Counted from the first letter of the stretch, positions 12,725 to 25,411 are shown. The stretch: DNA of 64,000 nt from Emydura subglobosa (GCA_007922225.1 ML679956.1:20152689-20216688), one strand, 5' to 3'. A program made the numbers and translations. Notes: a model not told the origin generated them from the sequence alone.

Positions 12725-13485
12725 ATCATTGTCAACACTAAGCAAGCCCAAAGCCCAACACATATATTGAATAAAAAGCTCAGATTGGACTGAACCCTGG
12801 AAGACACCATTGGTCAGAGCTCTGAGAAAGGAAAAGTAACTACCCATTATGATCTTCTATCATGTATCTGATTGGAATAGTTAAGCCATCTTAATGTGGA
12901 TGGACATTACATGTGACTGCAAGGTCCAAAAGACAAGCCAACAACACGTTTTGATTAGTGTTGAAAGCTACAAAAAGATGCAGTAATGCTGTCATTGGCA
13001 CTTGCTATCTGCCTATGGCTAGAAGGAAACAATGCATTTGTTACCCAGGGTTCTGCCAACTCAAAACTCGTGGTAACTTTACTTTGTGTGAGATGGTGTC
13101 AGGAAATAAATCAAATGGAAACACGGCCATGCAGCTGATAGATGGACTGGTAGAAACAGTATAACACAAAAGTGCTCTTACTATAAAGCTATACTTTACT
13201 TAGGCTCAACCACTTACACACGTCCACAACAAGTTAGCAAAACACCTCAACTATCAATAATAACCAAAGTCTGGGCAGCTTTTGAGTGGAAACAGCGATG
13301 GCTTTTCAATTATCCTGATCTTCTAGCTGTCATTGGAGGATCCAGAAGCTGTGTCTAAGAAAAGATCCCAAACACTCCAAGCCTCTTTCTGCCCTCCCCC
13401 ATTTATCCTTGTTAGTAGACAATAACACATCAAGAAAGAAGAAAAAATGTTTCAAAAGCCAACCTAAGGTCGCCAGAGTACTTAA
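12725..13485. other. Intronic DNA without recognisable features
   Basis: No named repeat, RNA gene or convincing coding frame. Confidence 0.45.
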
Positions 13486-13764
13486 TTAACTAGATATGTT
13501 CCTACAGAATCTTCATATCTTCAGGCCTGGACAAACGTCTCCCAGAGGGCACGCATAAATAAGTTTATTGGTCTTTTCCTGAAACACAGATCCCAGCACA
13601 TCCGCCAGAGCATCAGGGAGAGGATGCAGGGTCAGGCAGAGGTTGAGCAAGAGGCTCCCCTGCCTTCCTGGCTTAATCATGCCAAGGCTGCGGAGGCCTG
13701 CAGAAAGGCCTACCAAGTTTGGCTGCTGTTAGCAACAAATATGTTAATAAATATTATACTATGA
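13486..13764 (+). other. Unidentified 92-codon open stretch with protein-like composition
   Basis: The frame is bounded by TAA at 13483-13485 and TGA at 13762-13764. It is open for 92 codons but has no early ATG. The middle part is Arg/Gln/Glu-rich and likely helical (for example HRSQHIRQSIRERMQGQAE). It ends in a Leu-rich hydrophobic segment. The block around 13530-13730 is GC-richer than its flanks. I do not recognise it. It could be a decayed retrogene, part of a transposon, or chance, since many frames of this size occur in the window. No splice-site or promoter support is seen. Confidence 0.2.
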
Positions 13765-14109
13765 AATGGTCCCTGGCCGTTTTACTGGTCTATCAAAATC
13801 TCCTCGTACACAGCAGCCTAACCAGTGTTGTTTCAATACCATATCTTGGTCTGAAGTTTGACTGAGAAGGGTCTAGAGCACTAACAGAAGTCAAGAACTG
13901 CTTGTCGACTTGTCCTACCACCCTCTTGTGCATACAAAATTGGTTCAAGACAGTGTGGTTGTTGATTAGGTCCTTTGAACCATATGATTTTTTTTTTTTT
14001 TGAGCCCTGGCAGAACTATTGTATATTTCAAAATTGGCATTGTGCTGCTTTTTAGAAGACTGTATTGATGATCTTAGCTGACATTGCATGATCTTCTCAT
14101 AAACAAACC

Positions 14110-15178
14110 AGGGAAATATAGCCTAGATGAAGCTACTAATGTGGGTGCATAACTGGTTGGAAAATTGTTCCAAGAGAATAGTCATCAATGGTTCACAGTC
14201 AAGGTGGAAATCGAGTGGATTTCCAAGAATCGGTCCTGGGTCTGGTGCTGTTCAATATCTTCAAAAATTATTTAGATAATGTCATAGAAAGTACACTTAT
14301 AAAGTTTGCAGACGATACCAAGGTGGGAGGGGTTGCAAGTGCGATGGAGGATTGTACAAAAATTCAAAATGATCTGGACAAACTGGAGAAATGGTCTGAA
14401 GTAAATAGGATGAAATTCAATAAGGACAAATGCACTCCACTTAGGAGTACTCCACTTAGGAAGGAGCCATCAATTGCACACATACAAAATGAGAAATGAC
14501 TGTGCTAGGAAGGAGTACTGTGGAACGTAAACTGGGGGTTACAGTGGATCAGAAGCTAAATATGAGTCAACAGTGTAACACCTGTTGCAAAAATAGCGAA
14601 CATCATTCTGGGATGTATCAGCAGGAGTGTTGTAAGCAAGACACAAGACACTGTTAAGGCTCCATCTGGAGTATTGTATCCAGTTTTGGGTGTCACATTT
14701 TGAGGATGGACAAATTGGAGGAAGTCCAGAGGAGAGCAACAAAAATGATTAAATGTCTAGAAAACATGAGCTGTGAGGAGAGATTGAAAAAAATTGGAAT
14801 GTTTTCATCTGGAAAAGAGAAGACTGAGGGGGAGACATGAAAACAATTTTCAAGTACGTAAAAGGTTGTTACAAAAAGGAGGGTGAAAAATTGTTCTCCT
14901 TAACCTTTGAGGATAGGACAAGAGGCAATGGGCTTAAATTGAAACAAGGGCAGTTTAGGCTGGACAATAGAAAAAGCTTCCTAACTGTAGTTAAGCACTG
15001 GACCAAATTGCCTAGGGTCATTGTGGAATCTCTATGATTGGAGGTTTTTAAGAACAGGTTAGACAAACACCTGTCAGGAATGGTCTATTTATTATTTAGC
15101 CCTGCCTTGAGTTGCAGAGGACTGGACTAGATGACCTGTTGAAGTCCCTTTCAGTCCTACACTTCTATGAATCTATGA
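14110..15178 (+). mobile_element. CR1 LINE, 5'-truncated copy with 3' end
   Basis: The coding remnant near 14188-14430 shows the reverse-transcriptase palm region. It has a decayed counterpart of the GVPQG block, then LFNIF and FADDTKVGG (the catalytic FADD box), then MKFNKDKC. Downstream come the non-LTR C-terminal segments, broken by stops and small indels. The 3' end has the CR1 signature 'ggactagatgacctgttgaa' followed by 'cttctatgaatctatga'. The copy is 5'-truncated, as is usual for CR1, and cannot make a functional enzyme. It lies in the same orientation as the host gene. Confidence 0.9.
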
Positions 15179-16318
15179 CAATGGATCCATTGGTTACCAC
15201 CACTCAGTAGTGGGATTTACATGCTAGCATGCCTTTAATGGAGAGTACAGAGCTTTCCACTTCCTCCAAGAGGAAAGGTGGCCAGAGGGGAGGTGGTGGT
15301 GGAAGAAGCAAGAATGAACATTTTCAAACCAATTCCTCTCTCTCACCACTTCAGTTCTACTCTTCTTCTGTCCCCACAGTAACCCGTGTTGCAACTTCTT
15401 CACCTCTTCGTCCTTACTGCTCCTGCAACCCTTACTTTCTATCCACCTTTCTCCACAGCTGCTTTTACCTCCAAATCTTGCTGCTATGAGTCTGCCAACC
15501 AGAGGCAGAGTTCTGCCTTACTCACTGTTGGCAGAAGCACTATATTTTAATTTGTATATTAATCAAAAAAAGCTAAGCTAGGGAGTTTTTAAATTTCTGG
15601 GTAGTTTTATTAAAAATACAAATTAAAATCTTCAGCAATCACCTATAAATGCAGTAGAAACCTGCATCCAGCTGGCAAATTAAAATTAAATATTTTCATA
15701 AATGGTATGTTATTTTATTTATATTACATATGTTACTGATTTTAACTGCTTATTGCTTCATATTAATCTTCAGAGCCAATGACAGAAAGAGTGAACTTCT
15801 CTATATTTATGCTTATGCTGTAGGAAACAGTTGAACACTGGCAAGAGGAATGGACCAAATGACATAATAGATCTTTTCCATCACTGATTTCTATGGTTGG
15901 TTGATCTGCTAGGTGTTTTTCTATCATATATTTCTCAATCTGATGTCAGGCATTGTTTGGCATTCATCATGCTGTCTTCTTTTTCTTCGTTTTAGCTACT
16001 ATTTAAAGTAAATAGATCATTAAAATGAAGCTTTGTTTACTGGAATGAAGGTACTCAGATGAATATTGCTAATATGTTTCACAATAGCTGTTTTAAGCAT
16101 CAGAATTTTCATTCTTCAGATGAATTAGTCCCATGTAGCTTGCTGATGTCATTGTCATCAAAGTTAAGCCCAGCAGTAGTTTGCACATCCATGGCAGCTC
16201 TGCATGCTACATTCTCCGTCTACCGTTGCCTTTCTTCTAAATTTAAATTAAATAATTAGTTAAGCCTTGGGGAAAATATTGTCTTTATTTGAGCTTACAT
16301 TGTATTGAGTGGTTTAGA
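15179..16318. other. Intronic DNA without recognisable features
   Basis: The block contains a purine-rich stretch (15250-15310) followed by CT-rich sequence to about 15480. The 86-residue open frame there is low-complexity Ser/Gly. No gene is supported. Confidence 0.45.
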
Positions 16319-16700
16319 CAGTGCTTCTCAACCTTTCCACACTACTGTTCCACTTTCAGGAGTCTGATTTGTCTTGAGTACCCCAAGTTTCATCTCACTT
16401 AAAAACTACTTGCTTACAAAATACAATAGTGTCACAGCAGTCTATTACTGAAACATTGCTGACTTCCTCTTTTTTTACCATATAATTATAAAATAAATTA
16501 ATTGGAATATAAATATTGTACTTACATTTCAGTGTATAGTAGATAGAGCAATATAAACAAGTCATTGTCTGTATGAAATTTTAGTTTGTGCTGACTTCGC
16601 TAGTGCTTTTTATGTAGCCTGTTCTAAAAATAGGCAAATATCTAGATGAGTTGCTGTACCACCTGGAAGACCTCTGCATACTCCTGATTGAGAACCACTG
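16319..16700. mobile_element. hAT-type non-autonomous DNA transposon with target-site duplication
   Basis: The terminal inverted repeats are 'cagtgcttctcaacc' at the left and 'gattgagaaccactg' at the right, the classic CAGTGGTTCTCAA type of hAT/Charlie-like elements. GGTTTAGA lies immediately before (16311-16318). The same eight bases begin at 16700 on the other side, with a one-base ambiguity over where the element ends. An eight-base duplication is what hAT transposases produce. The interior is AT-rich and non-coding, so the element needed a transposase supplied in trans. Confidence 0.85.
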
Positions 16701-17089
16701 GTTTAGATCATTGTGGTTGTATACACCAACCCTCTTCATGATAAAAAAAACACCACACTAGAGAAGTTCACTAGATTAGTTCCATTCTTCACCAAGAAAT
16801 GACTTAAAACAATATAATACAATGATCATCATATATGCAGATAACCCAAATTAGCATATAGGGCCTGATCCAAACTCCATTGATGTCAATGGAAAGACCT
16901 CCACTGATTTAAATTTGCTTTTGCATCACATCCTTAATGCTGAGGACAGAAATTTAATTCTAAAGTGGTATTTGATTAAAGAAATACTGGTAGACAAGTG
17001 ATATCAGTATCTGAGGTAAACAAGTGTAAGACAGTGGATCAAGAAATGTAAAATAGCTAGAATGTATATTAATTAAGCACATTCTGCAA
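16701..17089. repeat. Intronic DNA with a foldback remnant at 16861-16920
   Basis: The segment 'gggcctgatccaaactccat' is followed by 'tgatgtcaatgg'. This matches the foldback family seen throughout the window. The remainder is AT-rich without features. Confidence 0.45.
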
Positions 17090-17612
17090 AACACAGTACA
17101 GGAAAAAGTGTCTCTGTGTGACTGTGGACAGAACCAGTAAACACAGTCAGACTATGGATAAATTAAATTAAAAAGGCAAAAGGAACATTGAGCTAAATGA
17201 GGAGGTGGATAGAGCAGAAGTTAGAGGAAATTATTATAAGAGTTCCATGAGGGGGCTTGTTAGACTATGTTTGGACAGCTGTGTCTAGTTTTGAGCATAT
17301 GTTAAATTTTAGGCTGCATAAAGGACACAGAGGAGATTGAAAAGGTTCAAATGAAGGCAACAGGAATGATTAAAGGGCTTGGAGGGTTAACATATGCAGA
17401 AAGCCAGGAAAAACTGAGAATGCACTCAGGGAGAAGATGTGTAAGTGGGGTAATGCTTTAGGTTTTCAAGATGCTAAAGATAGTGAGAGTGGATAAATAG
17501 TATCTCTTTAAGGTACCATGATGTTAAATCCTGGGACTAGGAGAAATGGACTAACCAGGAGAAAATGGCAGTTAACTATTATTCAAGCTAAACTTGTTCG
17601 TTCAGAAGATGG
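17090..17612 (+). mobile_element. Old, diverged CR1 LINE fragment
   Basis: The order of segments matches the 3' coding part of CR1. 'gtctagttttgagca' is the counterpart of the Y-C-V-Q-F region, followed by an 'aggagattgaaaaggttcaa' segment and then 'gggagaagatgtg'. It aligns by eye with 14650-15000 of the younger copy, but with many substitutions and no open frame. The 3' tail is missing. Confidence 0.6.
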
Positions 17613-17865
17613 TAAACAAAATTCCTTGAAATGAGTTTTTTTTCTATGAAAATTGATGCATTCCACCAATTAATTTTATGTGATATTTTTTCCTGAATAT
17701 TTTCATTTTCTGAGAGAAATTTTAGATTACTGAAAATGATTTTGAAGCATATGAAAATTCAGAAATAATGTTTTTACATTTACATGCACCAACATTTGTA
17801 TTTATGAATTACACAGAAAGCTGGAGGAGGTAGTAGTGATTATATTCACAAAAGCCACATTATTG

Positions 17866-17965
17866 TTTATTATTGTAGTTGACCCTAGTGGCCCCATGCA
17901 AAATTTGTGCCCCATAGTGCTACATGCTGTATGTTCACATAGTAAGAGACATACCTTATACCAAA
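17866..17965 (+). repeat. Reptilian SINE fragment
   Basis: The fragment contains 'ttattattgtagttgaccct', then 'ccccatagtgctacatgctg', then 'tcacatagtaagagacatac'. This parallels the copies at 25412, 47385 and 56330. It directly adjoins the LTR-like block. Confidence 0.5.
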
Positions 17966-17989
17966 GAACTTTCCAACCTGGGCTGTCTC

Positions 17990-19120
17990 TCACAATGCTT
18001 TGCCAGTGACAAGCAGCAGACCCCTCCAGGTACTGTTATCACTCAGCCACCAGCATGCAGAGGCACACCCAGCTAAGTTGCATGAATACTCTCTAAGGCA
18101 CTCATGAATTATACACAGGGAAACACCAGCAAATCTCCCAAGCTCCCAGCCTTGCCGTCCCAGAAATATATTGTCTTACACTGCTCAAGACCTTCTCTTG
18201 AACAATGCAAGCTTATTAATTAGTTTGCCACTTCATCAAAGGAAAGTGGACGTGTACCAGCCTTTGTGACCTAAGCAGATTTCCCAAGCTCTTTAGACAC
18301 ACTCCTTAGTAAGGATAAAACATTAAAATAAGTTCATTAACTACAGAAAGATAGATTTTAAGTGATTATAAGTGGTAGGCATAAAGATCAGAGATAGTTA
18401 CCTTAAGAAAATAAAAAATGAACACGCATTCTAAATCCTAAACTTTTAGACTCAGCAAAAGTTGAATCAGACAGCTTTTCTCACCCCACTGGATATCTTA
18501 ATACACAGGCCAAATTTCCTTCTCAGCCTGGGACTTTTTTCAAGACTTTTTTTTCCCAGCATTCTTGTTGCCTTCAGAGTAGGTCAGAGAGAAAAGAAAG
18601 GGTCTCATGATGCTACTGTCTCATATTTTATACTCTTAATCCATTCCCTGGAAAACTACTGAACCAGGCAAGTCCTGATGGGCCTTGCTGAGTCACAGAG
18701 TTGAGCTGAGTCACAGAGTTGAGCTGAGTGGTGCTTGCACAACTGAGTCATAGAGTTGAGCAATCCCCACTGTATGATGCTTGTGCAACTGTCTCTTATT
18801 GAAGTATAAATCTCTTATTTACAATTCCCCTGTTGGTCAATGACCATGTAACACCCACCTGAGTGTGGGTCACCACCCTTTAAGTCACTGGAGAGCCAGC
18901 CATGGGCATCTCTGAAACTCACAACATATTTCAATAACAACCCTACAGCAAAATCTCGTAACTTCATGCACACTAAAGATGCACATATTTTGACAGAACA
19001 ATGAGTCTCAGCAGATCATGACCATTCATATGGTATCTTACATGGCATGCTTTGTATGAAATATTACAACCATATAGAAATGATGAATATGGGAGTTACA
19101 GGGTGCTATTTTGAGCTACA
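17990..19120. mobile_element. LTR-retroelement-like block with AP-1-containing tandem repeats
   Basis: Several stretches, such as 'aactacagaaagatagattt' and the following AT-rich stretch, match what I remember of a recurrent turtle LTR-type repeat, probably read on its minus strand. A second diverged block at 33530-34140 shares its 3' portion ('...tattacaa...gaatatg'). An 18-base unit repeats in tandem at 18688-18723, with a third degenerate copy at 18743-18760. No gag, pol or env coding is visible. The boundaries, class and orientation are uncertain. Confidence 0.5.
18688..18760. promoter_or_regulatory. Tandem AP-1/MARE-like sites
   Basis: TGAGTCA occurs three times, at 18689-18695, 18707-18713 and 18744-18750. 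Each lies in a CTGAGTCA(C/T)AGAGTTGAG unit. The first is preceded by GC and so matches the TGCTGAGTCA form recognised by Maf/NF-E2 proteins. The sites are seen in sequence, and enhancer activity is only an inference. Confidence 0.45.
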
Positions 19121-19549
19121 GTGTTACAGTGGTAATATTGAAAACCCACATTTTCTTGAGGCTACCATACTGAATATCCTGTTATTATCTTGCTACCGCT
19201 GTCAAATAAGATGACTTGATATATTTTTGGCTGCATCCCTGATGGAATGCCAGTGAAAGAAATTGTAGAACAGTTTCTGTCCTGCTTATCACTGTGAATT
19301 TTTTTCTATTTGAACAATATGTGTAATATTTATGCAGAAAAATTCTTCCATTGTCTAATTGTTCAGACCATTGAGGAACAGGAAAAACAATATAAGGTAT
19401 TAAACCTCTAAAAATGTTTGAAATAATTTGTATAAATATAAAATGTAACACTTTAAAATTGGATATCAGAGGACTTTCCAGCTCTGGAAGAAAGAACTGT
19501 GTTCCATACTGGAAAATTTAGAAAGTAGCTTTGGTTACAACCAGCCTCT

Positions 19550-19710
19550 AAACATTGAGGTATAAGGGAAAACTTTCCTTGAGGGCAGATTATCCCAAAA
19601 CTGCCCACTGCAAGTTTTTTTCCTTAGAAACATATAGTACTCACAACTGTTGGAGACAGGGTACCAGACTAGATGGACCACTGGTTCCTTTCCAGTGATA
19701 TCAAGTTTTA
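19550..19710 (+). mobile_element. CR1 LINE 3'-end fragment
   Basis: The fragment contains 'gagggcagattatcccaaaa', then 'ttggagacagggtaccagac', then 'tagatggaccactgg'. These are the hallmarks of the CR1 subfamily whose tail reads 'ggatactgggctagatggac'. Related ends occur at 42440 and 58590. Confidence 0.65.
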
Positions 19711-20890
19711 TCCTCAGTGGATCACCAGATATGTATCTTATACCTGTTACTGATTGTCTGTTTGATATATAACACGTGGTAATTGTGTGGGAGAATTCCC
19801 CAATCTATATGTAGGAGAAAGGAAGAAAACATTTCTCTGGCTGGTTAACGTTTGTATTATCCATATGATTTTGGCAAATGGCAGCTGTTTGAAGATTCTT
19901 AGTTGTTTGGAATCTTAGACACAGACCTGGGAGAGAGAATTAAGCCTAGCATCAGATGAAGTGCTCAAGGGCATATGACAAATGCAATATATTGCATGGC
20001 TCTGAAATATATCATATGGGTCCCAGTCTGCCAATGAGCTCTGCAATGGCAAGAAACAAACCCAGGACTGTGTAGTCCCAATCTAGTGCTTTAACCACAA
20101 GAGCATCCTTCCTCTCTAAACTAAATTGCAGTTCTCATGTTCATTTTTTTCAGAGTGCATTTCCTGTTTATTTTCCTGACTGTTTAATTTTGGGCATGGG
20201 GAGGAGGTAAATTGATCCAGTTGAGATAGTGGAGAGGACCAGGCCAGTTCAAATCTAGGAAAAACATTTGGAAGCTCAATTTCTCACTTCAAACATATTT
20301 TTAATGACTCTCATGTTTCTTTGTTGCTGATTAAGAGCTGAACGAGTTTTGACAAGGCACACGCTTCTAAATATCTTTTTTTGGCACACCTGTGTGCTTA
20401 AATTTACATTTTGCACTAACCTGAGTAGGATAAATAAGAAATGGAAGTCCAGTCACCTTGGGCCATAACAGTTACCACTGCATGTATTTTGTAGACAGAA
20501 GAACATCTGGATAATAAGTTCTAAGGACTTAGTGTTACACAGTTAGTGAACTAACAATAAAGTGATCATTAACTTGTATCACTATTACACTAGTGGTACC
20601 AAGGTTGTATCAATTCTGTTGATACAGTGTTCTAACACCATCCTTTTGCTCACAGTGACATGTTAATGCTTGGAAAATAGGAGGAGCCTTTCTGAAAATT
20701 CCTGAGCGTTCCAAGAGGCAAGCCAAGGGGTACTAAACAAATCAGTTTTAGCTTACAAGAATATTGCTGAAGTATTTTCTAAAATTATTTGATTTACTGT
20801 TGCTAATAACAACATAACCTCTTGGAAGCTTGACATTGAAATCATGTGTTCCCTCTCCTCCCCATGATGCATGCAAATTGGTTTGTTATT
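19711..20890. repeat. Intronic DNA; minus-strand MIR-like head near 20030-20125
   Basis: The stretch 'aaacccaggactgtgtagtc' followed by 'gtgctttaaccacaagagca' is the reverse complement of the tRNA-like head of the SINE seen at 4811. The flanking sequence is AT-rich with no gene. Confidence 0.5.
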
Positions 20891-23800
20891 GGAATGACTC
20901 TGCTGGAGTCAGTGGAGTTAAACCAGTGTGAATGTGATCAGTCAGGCTCTTCGTTATTTTATTGATTACTATTGACATACATCAGCGAATGTTTTAAGAT
21001 AAGAAATAATTATAATCTGCAGTAGCTGAGCAGAGAAATTCTCCAAACCAACTAGCCCATGATTATCACCTAAACTGATGTAATTTTACTAGTGCTAAAA
21101 GTAAGAGTCATTGGAAAACATATGAAGAAGTGAGGAACCTTCAATCTGGTTTGCTGATTTATTAGCCATAATTTTAAGTGGTGTGTGATAGATTGGTCTG
21201 TTCTGCAAAATCTAGCAGCTGTGTTTTCATAGTTATTTTTCACAAACACTGGTGCCAAAGTGATCACTCCCAAACTAATGAATAAAACTTAATACACTAT
21301 ATTCCAATGATCTCCAACAAAGAAACTGGAACTGTAGGTTTTTGCAGTGTAGATAGAATGTCTATCATTAAGAAACATGTGCTTAGAGTTCCCATAGAGC
21401 AAAAGGAAGAACCTTATCCAAATCATCTCATTTGGCACTGCTGCAGCTGCACAGTTGGACTGCTTTAAAAATAATTTTTAGGTAAAGGATTTGATGATAA
21501 TTCTTGACATTCGTTGAATCTAAATTATATCTTCAATCCCTGTTCATGTTACCTTTCCTTTTTAATTCTGCTCTATCAGCTGACATTTGAAATCACTGCC
21601 ACAGTCTCAGGTCACAAAAAGAAAGACTCTCGTCCAGTCCATTCATATTTATTTTTGTAGAGTTAGCTAAAAACTTAATTCCATGGAGAGATGCATTGAT
21701 CAGATGACTAAACTGAGATTTGAACATTAGAATGACTCGGTTACTGGCTCGGAAGTTCACACACTGCATGATTTACAGCTATATCAATTTTTCTATAGCT
21801 GTGGCTAAAGAAAATGCTAAGTTCACAAGCCTTGTCGTAATGGTTTCTAGGAACCCTTCAAAAGCAAAGTGTGTTGCGGGCTGTGCAGTAAGAGACAGTT
21901 GAATGTTGAATTCAACATACGTGATTTTTCCAAAGATAGGAAAGGTCTCTGAGATTCTGCTTAAAACAACTTATTAAAGAATCCTACCAGCAGTCATAAC
22001 CCTTCCTAATATGGGGCTGGAACGTTAGTGATTATGTGCTATGTCTCTGGAGTCCCAAAAGAACAAAGAGGAGACTGCTTTTTTCTTTTTAATCTAGACC
22101 ATCTATCTTGCTGGGCACAACTAAACCAACTGTCAATAGCAGAGTATGAGAGAGAGAGACAGAGGTTACCATTTGATGAAGACAATGGTGATTATTATAT
22201 ATGGCAGCTTATAATAAGCTGATTGCAAATGCCTGACTGAAGGCTTATTATGTGAGGCTTATTATGTACTTTTCTAATAAGCAGAAAAGTGGAGTGTGTA
22301 AGAACTAAACCATCATGCACACAATACAATGATAGGCTGCAAAAATTTCAACAAAAGTTGTTACTTCCTTTTTTTTAAAAAACAATTTTGAGCATTTGCC
22401 TTTCAGTGGCTTCATTTGACTATTGCCATTGCTAGCATGTCTTCAGCAGCTCTAAACAAAGCCCCTGTGCATTTTAAAAACCTCCCTAAATCTACAGTTT
22501 TATCGTGGAGGTCTGGCTACATTAACAAACTGCACAGAGCTTCACTTTCAGAATTTGCAATGTCTCCAAAATACCTTAATAGATATATAGCTCTGTTATG
22601 TAAAATTGGAAAATACATTATTCTTGCTACTATGCTTAGAAATTCTTCCAGCATTACTAGGCATACTATTCTACTGTCTCTGAAAGATGACACAACAGCA
22701 TAAATGCAGTGTTGTTTGAAGGATTGTCAGATCATGCCTATTGTACGTTGAGGACAGATGAATACAAAGTGGAAACAAAATGAAGGAGTGGGAAAAAGAA
22801 GAGATAAAAAAAATTCCAAGACGTTCTGGGCTCACTTGAAGTTTATTTCTCGCTGAGTTTACTTGGGATTTTTGGCTTGGTACATTAAAATTATGTTGGA
22901 AAGATTGCAGAAAAGAGTTTATAAATATCACAAAATATGGGGACACAACTCGTAGTCTCCAGGCTATCTTTTAGCTCCAATGGCGGTCACTCCGCTTCTG
23001 CAGAATTTCAGTTTTCATGTTTAAAAACACAAACAAACCTTCCAAATGGACCTGGTGCAATGTTGTCTCAATGTGTCTTCATACATATAAGCCAATTGAT
23101 GGTAATTTGTCCCTGTTCCTCATTTTAGCAGAAGAGCTAGTTAGTACCTAGTTAATGTATTTATCCATTTTGGTTAAATATCATAGAAATTAAATATGGG
23201 AAAGACCTGCTGTACTAGGTCTGTGTTGAATAACACACAGCTCTTGGGCTGACCCTGCCCTTATATATTTCCAAAGAAGGAGTGCCAGTGGCTGTAGGAA
23301 TGGGGAAGAGGTATGATTTCTGTGTTGTAGATAGTGAGTAGATCTGGGAGTTTCAACAGCAGCTGGCTGGGGAAAGTGGTAGAAGGCACATTCTGCAGCT
23401 ATACTCACTGTAGTCTGAAGCTGCTACTTGACTCCCAACAGCTGATGAAACATTTATTTTCAGATATTTGAAAATATTAAACTCTGGGGTGGAGATGAGG
23501 ATCTTTGTGTGCATCTTACAGGGAGGAGAAGGGAGCGTGGAGGCTTTTGTTGGAAGGGGCAAGGAACTGAAGCCTTTGCTGACTCAGGCCTTTTTTTTTT
23601 TTTTTTCCCTCCTGTTTGCTCTCCTTTGTGACCAATCAACACTCAAGCAATGTAAGTGTGTTTCTGTGCTCAGCAGATCAAGAGCCTTCCTGATTCATTT
23701 GATCAATGGTTCAGAGCTTTTCAAAGGAACAAAACAATATTTGGTAACTGGTTAATTTTCAGTCCCTGCTCCTCTCCAAATTAAGTAAATAAATAAATAA

Positions 23801-25287
23801 AGCTGAAGTCAAAGTACACCTAATTTTTTAAGGCAAATTTTAATAAGGAAACTTAAGCAATGTCTATAGCCACCTGCCAAATGACAGCTACCTAGAGTTA
23901 TGTGAGAGGGCCACTATTTGTGTAAGTCTCTTTCAAGGTTCTTATATTTGTGAACATGGCTTTTTTTATCTGAATATGAACAAATGAAAACAACTCAATT
24001 GCCCAAGAGTTTGAAACCTACATTTCATAATGTGTAGGGCCCCCTCAGAGACAGTCATGCATCAAAAAAATTAGTTTCAGAGAAGTAGTGTCATCTTCCC
24101 TTTTTCCCTAAAGCTCTAAAAGCATAATCTGAATTTTATAACGTATCATGTACGCGTCCAGTCTTCCAAATAAATACATAGAACTGTTGTGTCCATTTAT
24201 CGCTGATTGAACTCCTTTTCAAATTTACGTGCAAATGAGTTGCAGCCTTGAGCTCCTGGCAAGTTTCTAATGTGGCATTTAGTGCTGCAAAATTTTTGCA
24301 AGGTTGCGTAGGTGCCCAGATATCACTGAGGTGGCTGCTGTAGAAGAACCTGATATAATACTATGTTGTAGCTGCTGCTGTTCTGTCAATGTCTTCCAGT
24401 ACTGTACCTATAGTCTAAGATATTCAAAACAGGGTACCTAAAGTAAGTCTCCTAATTCCATTTTTAAACACCTAAATAAGTGGTCTGATTTTCAAAAGTG
24501 GCTGAGCATATATTAAAATATAATTTAATCATGTTTGAAAATCTTGGCCATTGTCTGTACTAAGGATGGGTAAACTAAATCAGATCAAACAAAAAACAAC
24601 CCTGATGCCAGATAACTTATTTAAGGTCTGAAAAGTTTTATTCAATTGGTTCTGTTTTGGCCCTCATTATGGCCTGCCAGCAGTCAAGAGTTTGAACTAG
24701 AGTTGTCAAAATAACATAGAAGAGAACCTGTTCCTGGGGGATTTCCAGCTTAATTTTCTTTTGCATTTCATTTTCAGACATGAATAATGTTTAATGTTTG
24801 TTGTTTATTGGTTTAGGATAGCTGACTTATGGTGCTGGGAAAAAAGAAGTAGATTGAATCATTTGTATTTTCCATTTATATCATAATTCTTCCTAATAAT
24901 ATTAATATTCCAAAAAAATTATGCTTTAGCATCTGATGGAAAGAAGTAATTTTAAAGTTTCTACATATATATTGTTCAGAGCCATTTTAGATCATTCTAT
25001 CTTCCTATCTTCCTATCCTTCCAATTCAGCAGGTTATTTAGGAACATATGTAACTTTTAGCACATGAGTAGTTTAGTTAAAGTAAACGGGTCTAGTCACA
25101 TGATGAAAGTTATGCAGATGCCTAAGTGGGATGGGGCCAGATATAGTATATGCCAAACCACAACTGAAAAAACAATCTAGAATTTAAAATATATTATATT
25201 TGAGTTTCTCCACCCAGTAAAAGTGTTGAGAAAACTATTTTTGGGGTTCTGCTGAATTTTTTTCTGAGGAATATTTTAATGATCCAA
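20891..25287. other. Intronic DNA; foldback remnants near 20895-20950 and 24440-24555
   Basis: At 20895-20950 'ctggagtcagtggagttaaa' followed by 'ccagtgtgaatgtga' matches foldback arms. At 24440-24555 'gattttcaaaagtggctgag' is answered by 'gtttgaaaatcttggcca'. A poly-T run lies at about 23590-23607 and a (TAAA)n tract near 23788-23800. Open frames of 60-95 residues at 22.0-23.7 kb overlap on both strands and show no domains. No gene is supported. Confidence 0.45.
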
Positions 25288-25411
25288 GTCAGTGGGAGTC
25301 TTTACATTTATTTCAGTGGGTTTGATTGGGCCCTGAAACAGTTGAGTGAGAAGGAAAAAGAGGGAAAACCGTTATTTTGTTGTATAGAGCTGACTGGTAC
25401 TAGTGAATGTA
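25288..25411. repeat. Foldback remnant
   Basis: 'gtcagtgggagtctttacat' followed by 'ttcagtgggtttgattgggc' repeats the centre-plus-right-arm pattern of the foldback family. A similar remnant lies at 26056-26118. Confidence 0.4.

Noticed and set aside
12644..12847. A frame with a Ser-Leu repeat
   Set aside because: The repeat is just the (TG)n(AG)n microsatellite read on the minus strand.
14188..14499. A possible host gene with a reverse-transcriptase domain
   Set aside because: It is a 5'-truncated CR1 LINE with stops and the characteristic 3' tail.
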